A stretch of DNA of 64,000 nt from Pyxicephalus adspersus (lineage: Eukaryota; Chordata; Amphibia; Anura; Pyxicephalidae), in assembly GCF_032062135.1 (NCBI RefSeq), contig NC_092861.1, positions 117,561,365-117,625,364 of the forward strand. Reading direction: 5' to 3'. How positions within the stretch are numbered: the stretch's first letter is position 1; every line of letters begins with the position of its first letter. The notes below the pieces were generated by a model. It made no database searches and was not told the DNA's origin. It worked only from the letters and a program-made list of their open reading frames with translations. The position numbers were made by a program, and so were the translations under genes. Of the stretch, positions 1-11,004 are shown in pieces.

Positions 1-1064
1 ACTTAAAGCAAGCATTTTCAGGTACACAGATCACATTAGGTGACATTAAAATACACAAAGTACAACTTCAGCCAAAACATTTTTAATAGTTAGGAAAATT
101 TAGTATTCCTCTTGTTGCTTTTGGAACAAGAAAATAGGAAAAATCTACCCACTGTGATAAACAGATCAGAAAATGATGGCGATTGCTAAGGCAGAACAGG
201 ACGTGAGAAGAAATCCTCCAATAGCAATAAAGGGAGCAATAAAAATGTATTTTCTAGTGAAAAGTGTCATTGAAAATTGTTAGAGCCTCTACCGGTCCTC
301 TATCATTGACAATTTCCTAATGAGGAAGATTTAATCTCATTTCCTGTTCAGACAATTGATGTTATGGTGTTTTCCATAACAGGAACACAATTACCATTAA
401 AAAATCTAAAAAAAAAAATCCAGAGTAGAATAAAGATAGTGATAAAAAAAAATGTACAATGAAAATATTGACAAAGCCCTTCCCCAATTGTACCTTGGTA
501 ATTTTGTAGTAAGAAGCCTACAACTTTAACAAGTCCTCCTGTTTTCATGTTTTTTTTGGTAGATGGTCATTTTTGACATTGCTTTCAAATATAGAATATT
601 TGTAAAGTCCACTCTTAGGGGCTGATCTATAAAACCAACATAAAATAAAAGAAAGATACAAAACATGGAGGCCGAAAGTGGAGGCAACTTAAGCAAGAAT
701 TCTGATAGCCATGTACAATTTTACTTTAGTTCTTGTTCTCTTTTATACATCAAGTTTTTGATAAATCGCCCCCCAAAAAAATCAAATACAGTTATGTACA
801 TTTATTAAGGAGCTAAGGATAGAAGCCTAAGCTTCCACCAGGGTTTTTTTGCTCTAAATGGGCCTAATGGCCATAAAACTAATGTGGTTTTAAAACTAAA
901 GTAAAGAACGATATCCTCTGTTTTTATTCACCACCATGCACAATATATTATCCTAGTATTATATAACAGACCAGTGTCAAGGCTGTGTCTCTGCTCCCTC
1001 TAATTGCTTGTAATATTCACAAAGTCTGTGATCATGCTGCATGTTTTATAGGATAGCATTAGAT

Positions 1065-1347
1065 CAGCTTTTATCAACCTTTTTACCCAAGAGACAGCCC
1101 TGGAAATCCTTGATATAATTTACAGGTCTTAGGCTTTCCTTAATAACTAATACCAATTATTTGAGGGAAAAGCCTCTTACATTTGGTAGTAGGAATATCC
1201 CCCTTCTAGACTCTTTTTATCATTAGTGTCATGTAGCGGGGTCTACCAAGTGGTGTTGGCCCCATAACTATATAGTCATCATCCAATAGGAGATCAGATT
1301 GAGAAACCTAGAGAAACCACTTGAGGAATCCTGGTTGAAAATAGCTG
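1065..1347. mobile_element. Non-autonomous hAT-type transposon with near-perfect 8 bp TSD
   Basis: The ends are inverted: CAGCTTTTATCAACC at 1065 and, reversed, CAGCTATTTTCAACC from 1347. The flanks are CATTAGAT (1057-1064) and CATTAGAC (1348-1355), an 8 bp duplication matching 7 of 8. Eight-base duplications with CAG-type ends are typical of hAT elements. At 283 bp it is far too short to encode a transposase. The small ORF running out of its right end is spurious. Confidence 0.85.
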
Positions 1348-1773
1348 CATTAGACTTATATAAACCAATATGTAACTTGACCAATAAGAATAAACAAAAA
1401 TTTACTTTTCAATGGACCATTAAGCTAACTGTATACTGTAGGAACATTTTGCCATATCTTTTGAGGCATGTGAATGGGTATTTCAATGACTAAAGCCTAT
1501 TTTGAGTTGAGGGCATCTCTAGAATTGACAGGAGAGCCATGTACCTCGTTTAGACAACTGGAGAAATTTAAATATGAATATATATTCAAAATATCTCCTA
1601 TGTAATGCAATGTTTTTCTAATTTAGCCAAATGATGAGTGATTAGAAATAAATTGGTTAACATAAAAGAAAATGGAATTTTGTAATTTAAACTAATTTTA
1701 TGATCCATTGTTGTTAAATAATTGTGAAAGAATTGTCTTACACTGGTAACACCATTTTCTCTCTGTGTCTAGG

Positions 1774-1878
1774 AGTGAACAAACAATGGGAGCTTCATAG
1801 CCCAGATGACCTTACTGTTGACCAGCTGGCACAAAAACTTAGTGGCAAAGTGAAATCCTTGGAAGGACATCCCTTGTA
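1774..1878 (+). other. Exon-like stretch of unknown identity
   Basis: A pyrimidine-rich tract ending GTGTCTAG directly precedes an open frame reading GVNKQWELHSPDDLTVDQLA, then QKLSGKVKSLEGHPL and a TAG at 1879. The composition is protein-like rather than repeat-like, and a possible donor (GTGAAA) lies inside. It could be the terminal exon of a plus-strand gene entering from the left, an internal exon, or a decayed one. I do not recognise the protein, and no partner exon is visible. Confidence 0.35.
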
Positions 1879-1934
1879 GGGAGTCGCTCAATGCCAGTAA
1901 CATAAACAGCTTGCAATTGTAGCAGCACTCATTC

Positions 1935-2754
1935 AAGTGGAACTCAACCCCAAAAGTGTAAAAAAAAAAAATTCACATTTCACAATATACTGAAAAGAAG
2001 ACTCAACCCAATATATTGTTGATTCCTAATATTGTCCAATATTGTTGTATCTGCTTAAGCCGCATTCACACTTGCAATTATAGTTGTTGGAAAGGATCTT
2101 TCATGATCCTTTCCAACGACTAAGGAGTCCACGATGCATGAACAAGTGCTGTACATACAACACCATTCTGCTCTATGCAGAGGGGAGGGGGAGAATGACG
2201 GAACGGCACCCTGCTGTGCGCTCTCTACCTCAACTTGCATTACGATCGTTCCTCGCTCATCGTCCGTGGATCAGCCGGGACTATCGTTTGGAACCACACC
2301 GGCTGTACACACTTCAGATTCTCATCCGATATCGGACCTAAGCCGATTATAGGGCGAGAACCATTGGAAGTGTGTACGTAGCTTTAATCAACCCAATCAG
2401 ATGCAGATTAAAGTATATAGCAGCCAATAGGGAAGTATCATGCCTTGTACACAAAACAGAAAGGAATTATCTACAAAGCCCAAAACAAAGAAATTGTGAA
2501 AATTGTAATATACCTGATCATAGACAACATTATCATAAGAGGAAAAAAAGGATGTTATATTTCAATACAAATTATGATCACAGGGGGTATCTATAAAATG
2601 TTATTAAGCATTCATACATGTGCAGATAAGTAATATGTAATATTATCCAATTTCCAGTTTTGTAGCTGCAATATTTCACAACAGCAGATCTAAATCTCTG
2701 TTAATGATTTTTATGATCACACATTAAATTTACTTTTGGGGTTGAGTTCCACTT
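1935..2754. mobile_element. MITE with 23 bp TIRs, interrupted by a hairpin MITE
   Basis: The left end AAGTGGAACTCAACCCCAAA (extending AGT) at 1935-1957 is repeated as an exact inverted copy at 2732-2754. The host element is about 490 bp once the inserted element at 2055-2387 is removed. Such a perfect 23 bp inverted repeat is diagnostic of a DNA-transposon derivative. I cannot assign a superfamily because no clear target duplication is visible. Confidence 0.85.
2055..2387 (+). mobile_element. Hairpin MITE copy 1 (nested)
   Basis: The ends resemble TTAA-GCYGCRTACACAC and GTGTGTACGTAGC-TTTAA. The core begins with the GTTGGAAAGGATC hairpin found in other copies. It sits inside the larger MITE 1935-2754, so it inserted later. 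The overlapping ORFs on both strands are by-products of the palindromic sequence. Confidence 0.85.
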
Positions 2755-3718
2755 GGAACATAATGTATAGGAGCTTGATTTAAACATTTTACAACATGAT
2801 AGTTTTTTATATTTTACAAAACTCATATATAATAGGTAAGCTTTTCAAATATAAAGTTCTTTCCAAAAGGAAAGTTTCTTTCCAATGTTCATATAAGGAA
2901 TTACCTGCTGGCAATACTGGAAATCAATAGATGCTCATCTAGCCGAATACATGCTGAAATGAGATATCTGCTGCTTATGTACTGTATGACCATTGTGGCA
3001 CATTAAAGTCATCATTGATAATAATATAACCTTCTTGACAGTTTTTATACTAATAAATAGGCAAAAAATCATTCATGCTATAAAAAGTATATATTACTTA
3101 ATACCACCTATATGTTTCTAGAGGCTTTACCAAGAAGTCCTGTTGGCTAAGGAATGTTTATGTAGCATTGCCAATTTTCCATTGCTGTTCTGAATATTTT
3201 TTGAGTCCATATAAGAAGTGTTAAGCTCTATACATGTTCAAATTAAGTCAGTGGAAACCATTGTTAGTGATCTTCTCCAGTGACAGTAGAATGAACAGTG
3301 CGGTTCTGTTCTAAGAAGAGGGGAGAGGGGTAACTGGATCATTTTGCTTATTTTAACAATGAAAAAGAATGAAGGGGAAGTTTGGCATCTTAAGCCATTG
3401 ACAACACAGCAAAATCGCTTCAACAACAACTACTGAAGCTTTTAGCATTAAGTCGCCATTATTTTAGTCAATGAGATTCCCTTTCTGCCAGACTGCCTTG
3501 TCATGTCAATGTACAGCTAACAATTCATATAAATGAATGTAAATTAACTGTATTACTTTCTCTGAGATTACAAGCAACATGGCTAAAACCATCATCCTGA
3601 AATGTTCTTTTGTAGTTGCACCTTCATGTATTCCCCGAGAAGTGATCTCTATTTTCCAAATTAGGTTGCTAAATACAAAGATCTTATTCTAGTGTTTGTT
3701 TCTAATAATACATGAGAG

Positions 3719-4023
3719 TTAAGCTGCATACACACGTGCAATTATTGTCGTTGGAAAGGATCCTTCACAATCCTTTCCAACGACTAAGGACTGCACGATG
3801 CATGAACGAGCGCATACGGCACCGTTCTGCTCTATAAAGAGGGGAGGGGAAGAGCGACGGAGCTGCACCCTGCTGCATGCTCTCCGTCCTCCCCTGCATT
3901 GGGATCGTTCGTCATCCATCGTCTGTGGATCCGCCAAGACGGTCGTTCGAACGATGGACGACGGGCGCTGTACACATGGCAGATTCTCGGGTGAGAACCA
4001 TTGGATGTGTGTACGTAGCTTGA
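3719..4023 (+). mobile_element. Hairpin MITE copy 2
   Basis: TTAA followed by GCTGCATACACACGTG at the left, and GTGTGTACGTAGC then TTGA at the right. Same orientation as copy 1. The internal TCGTTGGAAAGGATC stem and the GACGATGGACGAC region are present. The two ORFs over it (3719-3937 and 3798-4067) are spurious. Confidence 0.87.
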
Positions 4024-4392
4024 GTTGGTCTTTCTTTATTTTATCTCTTTATAGAATGTTTTATTGAAGTCAATTTAACTGATGTTTCTCTAATTGACTA
4101 TACCACCATTTGTATAGTCATTTAAATATAATTTAGTAGATTTCACTCTTTACGTGCAATTTGTATAAGAGACAATAAATGAGCACCTTTGCTGCTGAAT
4201 TTTGTAATGAAATCAGCTGTAAGGTAAGTCATACATTGTTTGTTTTCAATAAGAGAAAAATGATATGCACTAGGAATGTACACAATGAGGTTAATTTACT
4301 ACTAAAGGACTTTAAAGAAGATATCACTCTAAAGGTATGGCTGCCTCACATATATGCATCCTAAATAAAGACTGTAGATACTTTATTTACAG

Positions 4393-4650
4393 CAGCCCTT
4401 CTCAACCTTTCTAACATGGGGGAACCCTTAAAATACCTTATCCCTGTTATAGTTATTGTATACACAGTATATTAACTTGATGCGTATTGGGAAGAACGTC
4501 TCTTACATCGATGGCCAGCACGAAGAATATCAGATAGCCAAATGATCATTGGTCTTAAAGTGACCTGAGAGTTCCAAATTGCTCAAAGAACCTCCTAGAA
4601 AACCCCTGAGGAACCCAAAGGTTCCACAGAGCCCAGGTTGAGAATTACTG
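4393..4650. mobile_element. hAT-type relic, imperfect 8 bp TSD
   Basis: The left end is CAGCCCTTCTCAACC and the right end, reversed, CAGTAATTCTCAACC. The flanks ATTTACAG and CTCTACAG match at 6 of 8 positions. It is about 258 bp. Its ends resemble the CAGTGGTTCTCAACC-type hAT family found widely in vertebrates. Divergence suggests an old insertion. Confidence 0.75.
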
Positions 4651-5404
4651 CTCTACAGATAAATAGGAGCCACACTGTTGACTATGCGAATAAACGGCTG
4701 CTGCTTCATCCACAAAATATGTAATAGTATAGAAAATTTACACACTTTCCATTCTGGGTGCAGGTTAGAAGCACACCATGGACATCTCATATTTTGGTTG
4801 CCACATTTAAAGGTTGACTTTGATGTTTATACTTTAAGGATCTCCACCAGATGTTCCAGTAACGCGGTGTGATTTGGGGAATTTATCAGTCTGTATTTCC
4901 ATGTATGAGATGCACAGAAGGATGATATAACCTGCTAAGTGCTACTCTATTATTTCACATTACTGAAAACAAAATGATAAAATATTATAAGTAAAATATA
5001 ATCAAGCAAACATGATTTGATTTTTTGTGTCTTGCCACTATGAAAGAAAAAAAATATGTTTGTTTCCACTCACATATAGCAAGATGTCAGCAGTTCTTTG
5101 AAAACTTCTATACTACGGTTCCATACCAAGAGTGTGTTTGAGGGATGCATTGGTCTCCTTAATTAAGCCAATGAATAGAACCTACAAACATTAAAAAAGG
5201 GAGAAAATACTAAGATCCCTCTGAGTAGATAATCTTAAGGCCACATCCCCAGTTAGAAGCAAGAACAACAGTGAACAAATCAAAACTGGGACTTTTAAGG
5301 CAAATTCATTCAGACTTTTAATGTAACAAAATCGTTAAAACCTTTTATTGAATACAGTATTTCATTACAATAGCAACTATATAAGAAAAAACTATATAAC
5401 TATA

Positions 5405-5477
5405 AAGTTATATATATATATATATATAACTATAAATATATATATAACTATATATATATAAAAAAAAAAAAAAAAAA
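5405..5477. repeat. AT microsatellite and A tract
   Basis: Interrupted TATATA and TATAACTATA runs followed by a stretch of about 19 A. These generate a spurious minus-strand ORF rich in I and Y. Confidence 0.9.
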
Positions 5478-5690
5478 CAGAACCGATAAGTATCTCCTGC
5501 AAGGACACCAAAAAAGATGTTCCTAGTGTCGACGTGTTTCGCAGAGAGTCCGCTTCCTCAGGACAAGCAAAGAGATACAAATACAGGATGCTCGTGATTG
5601 CTTGTGAATCTCTTTCATATAGTATGGTAATAGAAAAAAAAAAAGGCAGCAAATTCAGGAAACAAGCTCCAAGGGATCCAATTCAATTAC
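5478..5690. repeat. Possible dispersed repeat with GACGTGTTTCGC motif
   Basis: Contains GACGTGTTTCGCAGAGAG followed by GCTTCCTCAGGAC, a motif pair I remember from dispersed amphibian repeats. The ends are not defined and the family is not identified. Confidence 0.35.
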
Positions 5691-6589
5691 ATATTATATG
5701 ATGTATGCGATTCCAATGCTAATTCGTTTACTGATCTAAATGCAGCAGTGTATCTAAGGTTTTTTTTTTTAGTAGTACACCTTTTATTATAGATTATTAA
5801 TGTAGATCTTCCGATATTTCCAATCCCAGTGACCCAAGATAATACACTCGATACCTGTTTATGCTAACCGCTAAATAAACCACTAAGATCTTACAACTTA
5901 CAAGAACTGTTGTTCTTGCCATTAAAAAAAAAGTTTTTCAATGTGTTTTTTGAAGTATATTGGAGCAACCAGTGCACGATTCTTTCGTCTTACAGCCTTA
6001 GTTTTGCAGAATGCAGGACACTTGGGAGTTCTTTTCTGGACATAAACCAATCAGTCATAACACTACAACCACTGAAAAGGTAAAAATATTGATACTTGTG
6101 TTACAAAACACCTGACAAATGGTGGGATATCACAGACAACAAGTGAGCAATCACTTCCTGAAGCTACATGGCTGAGATGGTAAAATAACAAGGTCACGGC
6201 ATCTCCAAAATGGCAGATTCAGTGCAGTCAGAGCTGCCAGAAGAAATCTGGACCCCAGGACAAAGAAGGTGTGTGGGCGCTTATACAAAATTCTGCACAC
6301 ATGTATGTGTGTATGTTATTATTATTTTTAACAATCATAGAATACATTGACACATTTAGATAAGTATGTTTAGGTATAAATATAATAATAAAGTAATATA
6401 TTTATAATAATAACAATAGATTTTATTGTTTACTGAACAAAGGTGTTTTTTTAACCTTTTTCCTGGTGAAACTCTGAAATACATAATCAAAATTAATCTG
6501 TTTTGCTAGATCAGACTCAATACTGTTTCTTTGTATTATGCTCCTTCAGCACTTGTTTAGTTTCTTGACTATTCACAACAGTTCACTAA

Positions 6590-6790
6590 GTCTGCTTTCC
6601 TGAATTTGCGGTGTCTCAGAACGCGGCTTTTGACTTTTTTCTCACTGCGCCCAGAACCCTCTCCTCCTCGTCACTTCTCACCGAGCGGGGAATACCCTTG
6701 TAGACCACATGACTTCTCTCCCAGCGCGGCCATCATGAAGGTCTCTTCCGTCGTAAACTGTTGACCGCTGTCAAGTACCCACTGGCCTTT
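6590..6790. other. Isolated CpG-rich patch in AT-rich flank
   Basis: A stretch of about 200 bp is much richer in C+G and CpG than its surroundings (for example AACGCGGC, CACCGAGCGGGG, CAGCGCGGCC). The minus strand has ATGATGGCCGCGCTGGGAG, encoding MMAALGEKSCGLQGYSPLG before a GTGAGA that could act as a donor. The plus strand has a short ATGAAGGTCTCTTCC frame that stops quickly. It could be a promoter with a first exon, or a CpG-bearing repeat. I cannot identify a gene. Confidence 0.35.
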
Positions 6791-7289
6791 TTGATTTTGA
6801 ATCTAAAGACTTGCAAAATTTTAAAGAATACAATAAAATTTAAATTAATAAAATAAATAAATGTTAAAATTAATAAAATTCATGGGACGCGTTAGACTTT
6901 ATGAGCCCCCTTTACTTTTATGCCCCTCTCCTCGGCATGGGTGCAGTGGTTGGTCCCTATTGAACGATCATCAAACCAGTACCAGTTTCTGCTTCAGTAA
7001 GAACCACCCAACTTAGAGAAGAGAAGGGGAGGAAAAGATGCAGGAATAAATATTGCTTATGTTGCTAAATTAGTTTGTTTTATGGGGGATGAAAGAACTC
7101 AATTTCAACAGGGAAATCCCTGGAATGTGTCATTTTGTTTTATAGTCACTAGATGGCAGCCAATAGTAAGAAAACAAGGACCTGTATTACAATATACAGA
7201 GACATGGAACTTTACAATTATTATTTTACAAAGGGGGGCAAACAAGTAAAAGTAACCTCACCTTGGAAGGGATTAATATTAATATAATT

Positions 7290-7410
7290 ATTAATAAACA
7301 TTATTAAATACATTAAATAGGGGTTGCAAATGACAAAGAATACAGACATTGACACATGAGGAGGAGAGGACCCTGCCCTGAAGAGCTTACAATCTAAGAG
7401 ATAATCAATT
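7290..7410 (-). repeat. SINE-like repeat fragment
   Basis: On the minus strand this reads ATTGTAAGCTCTTC, GGGTCCTCTCCTCCTC, GTCATTTGCAACCCCTATTT, then an AT-rich tail. The same order of blocks occurs on the plus strand near 63145-63290. It is therefore a dispersed family, here missing the GCGCTGC-type end. Confidence 0.7.
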
Positions 7411-8560
7411 TAATCTTTTTTATTATTATTTTTATTTTATTCATTAACAAATTGGCTCTAGGAAGCAGGAGTTTTGGAGGAATAAAAACACAATCAAATA
7501 CAATAAAACTATAAAAATTTAATGTGATAGTTATATAACTATGTATGTAATTTTAAATTTTAAATAGACAACAGTAAAAAAAAAAATCAATGAATTGTCA
7601 GTTTTTGAAAAAACTATCCTACAAAGTAAAAAGCAGAAGTAAGTAAGAAGCACTTCCATATGGCAGTGCTTGGGAATGAAAGGTTACTCACCAGGAGTCA
7701 GGGTGGTAGGTTAAGTACTCATGTCTAGATGGGTAAATGGCAGTGCCAAACAAATGCTGATTATTCCACCACTGGGTGTAGATCTGTGCGGATGTGAGTC
7801 ACAGGTAATGAGAGTGGTAAGTATAATTCAGATTTTTACAAGCTGCTTTTTTTTTAGCAACAGAGTCACTGTAACAATTACAATACTTACACACTAAGCG
7901 CTCATTGACATTTTGTGGTTAAAAGTGCCTGTTCCAACAGCATATGGAAGTGGATCTGCTTTCTGTACAATGCGTTGTGGTCCCATTTATTGTGAAAGCC
8001 CCATCAACACACTTCACAACAGAATATAACACAACATACTTACAGAACATTTTACAATGTGTTGTGAACAAAGGAAGCTGTTTTTGGATCTGTTGTAGTG
8101 TATTACAAGCCTGAACACAAAGCATATTAATGTGCACAGTAAAGCATGTTAAATCACCACAATAGGATGGTACAGTGTGACACACAAACACAATGCCTTT
8201 TGTCCTAAAGTGGATACCAGGTGTAAATCCTAACTAACACATGATAAAGCACTGTGTATATAAACAAGTCATATTTTGTCTTTTAGAAAAATATATTGTT
8301 TTCTACTTTTTTTGTATCTCAGTGTGGCCTCTTTTGGTCTATTTGTGCTTGGGCCAAAAATGTTTTGTTTCTGTGTCCACATCTGAACTGGTGCCATCAG
8401 GACCAGGCATGACGTTGTATAGATCTCCCTGGCCTTATGGTTGGTTTCTCTCAATTAGTGCAAGTCTTTGTTCACAGAGAATCCCACAACTTAGTACTTG
8501 GTGGGATCGTTATGGCTATTCTGAAAGGAATGGGACCTGTCTGCTTTTGGGTAGGTGGGT

Positions 8561-8820
8561 CAAGTTACACACGTGCAATTTTTGTCGTTGGAAAGGATCC
8601 TTCACGATCCTACACGATGCATGAACGGTGCTGTACATACAGCACTGTTCTGCTCTATGGAGAGGGGAGGGGGAGAACGATGGAGCGGCACACTGCTGCG
8701 CGCTCTCCCCCTTCCCTTGCATTAGGATCGCTCGTCGTTCATCGTTCGTGGATCCACCAGGACGGATCCACGGACGATGAACGACACCGACTGTACACAC
8801 GCCAGATTCTCGCCCGATAT
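8561..8820 (+). mobile_element. Hairpin MITE copy 3, right-truncated
   Basis: Starts AAGTTACACACGTGCAATTT and carries the TCGTTGGAAAGGATCC stem, the CTGTACATACAGCAC palindrome and the GGATCCACGGACGATGAACG region. It stops near CGCCCGATAT without a right terminal repeat. A fragment in opposite orientation follows 85 bp later. Confidence 0.8.
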
Positions 8821-8903
8821 AACTCTGGGTGTAACTCTGGGTGGACTGGAGTATGGGAAGATTGTTCCCTGTCTGTAGCACTATGCCCCAGGGGTACCGG
8901 TCT

Positions 8904-9048
8904 AAAGCTACGTATACACTTTCAATGGTTCCCACCCGATAATTGTCTCAGGGCCGATATCGGACGAGAATCTGAAGTGTGTACAGCGCCCGATCGTCCG
9001 AACGACTGTCCTGGCAGATCCACGGACGATAAACGACAAATGATCGAA
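8904..9048 (-). mobile_element. Hairpin MITE copy 4, fragment in opposite orientation
   Basis: AAAGCTACGTATACACTTTC at the left matches the terminal repeat, followed by CCGATAATTG, GGGCCGATATCGGACGAG and GATCCACGGACGATAAACG. It has only about 145 bp and lacks the GTTGGAAAGG stem. With copy 3 it forms a head-to-head pair that could be one rearranged element or two insertions. Confidence 0.8.
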
Positions 9049-9123
9049 ATGCAAGAAAAAAGTGGGCTTCATGATGATGCCTACAGTGGAATCTGATATA
9101 CAATAGGTTTTGGCATGACCACT

Positions 9124-9290
9124 TAGCCGCCTCTGAAAGCACTAACACTAAGGTGGCAAAACAAGTAAAAACTAGTAGGCAGGGAGAGTATGTTGTCACC
9201 TTAAAGAAGGCGGTGTATGGACAAGGACCTAAATGGCAGTAACACCAGATAATACTTTAATGAAAACTGCAGATTTGAAAAAAATTTAAA
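9124..9290 (+). repeat. Unassigned dispersed repeat, copy 1
   Basis: Shares GTTGTCACC, then CCAGATAATACTTTAATG and CTGCAGATTTGAAAAA, in the same order as 13006-13130. No terminal repeats are visible, so the family is undefined. Confidence 0.55.
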
Positions 9291-9299
9291 GTGACTTTT

Positions 9300-10660
9300 A
9301 AAGTCACAAGAGTGCATTGAAGATTAAATAGTAAGTAGGTTCAAAAAATTTGTAATATATAGTGACACTATGAAAACACTACGTTCAGCATATCCTCACT
9401 CCACCAGCAAACATTCTGGTAGCTCACAAGGCAGCAACAGGATGACAGAGCCGTTTGAGACCTCTTGGGTACATATTGGTGCACATGGGCCAACTTCCAG
9501 TCCAGTAAAAAGACGCAAACACTGAACACAACCTTCGTGTTTTTGAGCATAAAAGAATATTGACGTGCCAGGAGACATTCTTTTCTGCTTGTTGGGTCAG
9601 TAAGAAAAGCAGGGCACCAAATGCACTAGTAAACCAAATTCATCCAATGTTTTTATACATAACTCAAACCAAATGTTCTTCAAGCTATTATTTTGGCTTG
9701 AAGTCCAGTTTGTTAGAGGGCACACTTGAGAAATTGCCAACCAACTCAGAGAGTCCGTAGGATCTGGCATATGATAAGATTTTTTCTGGTTTTCATCCAG
9801 GGACAAAGCCACCTTGTTTCCAGAATATGAAACGAGGAATAAATATTGACGATTTAGAGGCTGGGGATTTAAAAAAGTTGTATAGCATAATTTATCAATG
9901 TAATTCAGTAGATAGGAAGATCATTCTTTAGTTTTGGAAGGACAGGGATGTTTACAATTGTTGGGTGTAGAATGGTTCAGAGAACATTGCACTGAAAACT
10001 GTAGTCAGGACGTTGTGGTTAAAAGGTGGACTGAGGTTTTTATCAACATAGGTGGAATAATATGCTAACCTAAGTAATTGCATTCACTTCCCCTCCCCTG
10101 TAATTTCAGTCTAGTGAAGAAGAAATAGTGCTAATCACTCTTTAGTCCTCCTATAGAGGACATGGCTTGCTATAAAGTGTGAAGTGTCTGTTTTTAAAAA
10201 AGATTATTTACACTGTTGTCTTTAGTAGATTCAATAAACAGATTATAGGTTATGCATAGGATTAAATAGTCTTTGAAGCCAGAATTTCTGCACTTCAGGT
10301 AGGGAAGCTGAGATCACTCAAAGAACATGCTCTGATATGGTTATCTATGATGCATAATCTTTAAGATTTGGATCGCTAATAATATCATACTGATTGTATT
10401 TGTTCATTTTGAATAATAATACTGCATACTCATATTGCATACTAATAATCACAGCATACTAATTGAAAAAGTTTCATATTGTTTGGGGATTAGCTAAGTG
10501 GAGGCCTTAAAAAAACTCTGAAATGTCTGCAACATACTGTCATGCATTAAAGAGGACCCATACACCACCATCTTCAGTCAAGCTGTTGCCCCTTCTTCTA
10601 GGAAGCCTTCGTGTTCACATGCTAGCATCACATACTCTGCTCCTGGTTGTAGCCGTGACT
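9300..10660. other. Gene-less stretch
   Basis: AT-rich. The short ORFs (for example 9368-9578 minus and 9560-9760 plus) show no domain or conserved motif. Nothing assignable. Confidence 0.6.
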
Positions 10661-10667
10661 TTGGAAC

Positions 10668-11003
10668 AGGCTTTACCAAACACGGTTCTGTGGAACCCTG
10701 GAGTTCCTCCAGGTTACAGGGGATCCTTGAGCTGTGACTAATAAACTTCCCAAAAGATGGTGTCTGGATAATTCTGGGTTAAACACTACTTGGCAGAGCC
10801 AGATCCATGAAACCAAGAACATTTTTAGCTGTCATTAAAGGGAGGATACTGACCACTAATGTATAGGGGGTATTCTCTGCACTGCAACCAATGCAAATAG
10901 GATTTTTCTTTTTTTTTTTTTTATAGTAGGGGTTCCCCAACAACTTGAAAATTATTTTAGGGGTTCTATGGAATTAAATAGGTTCAGAAAGGCTGTGCTG
11001 GAG
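10668..11003. mobile_element. Possible hAT-type relic
   Basis: The left end has CAGGCTTTACCAAACACGG followed by TTCTGTGGAACCC. The right end, reversed, has CAGCCTTTCTGAACC followed by ATTCCATAGAACCCC. These resemble each other as inverted ends of a hAT relative of 4393-4650. No clean duplication is visible and the boundaries are approximate. Confidence 0.5.
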
Positions 11004-11004
11004 T

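Noticed and set aside
6214..6271. Plus-strand ATGGCAGATTCAGTGCAG frame ending near a GTGTGT
   Set aside because: Looks like a first exon, but there is no CpG context or recognisable protein, and it may be repeat-derived.
8437..9096. 219-residue plus-strand ORF
   Set aside because: Runs through two hairpin MITE fragments. The opposite strand is equally open, as expected of palindromic DNA.
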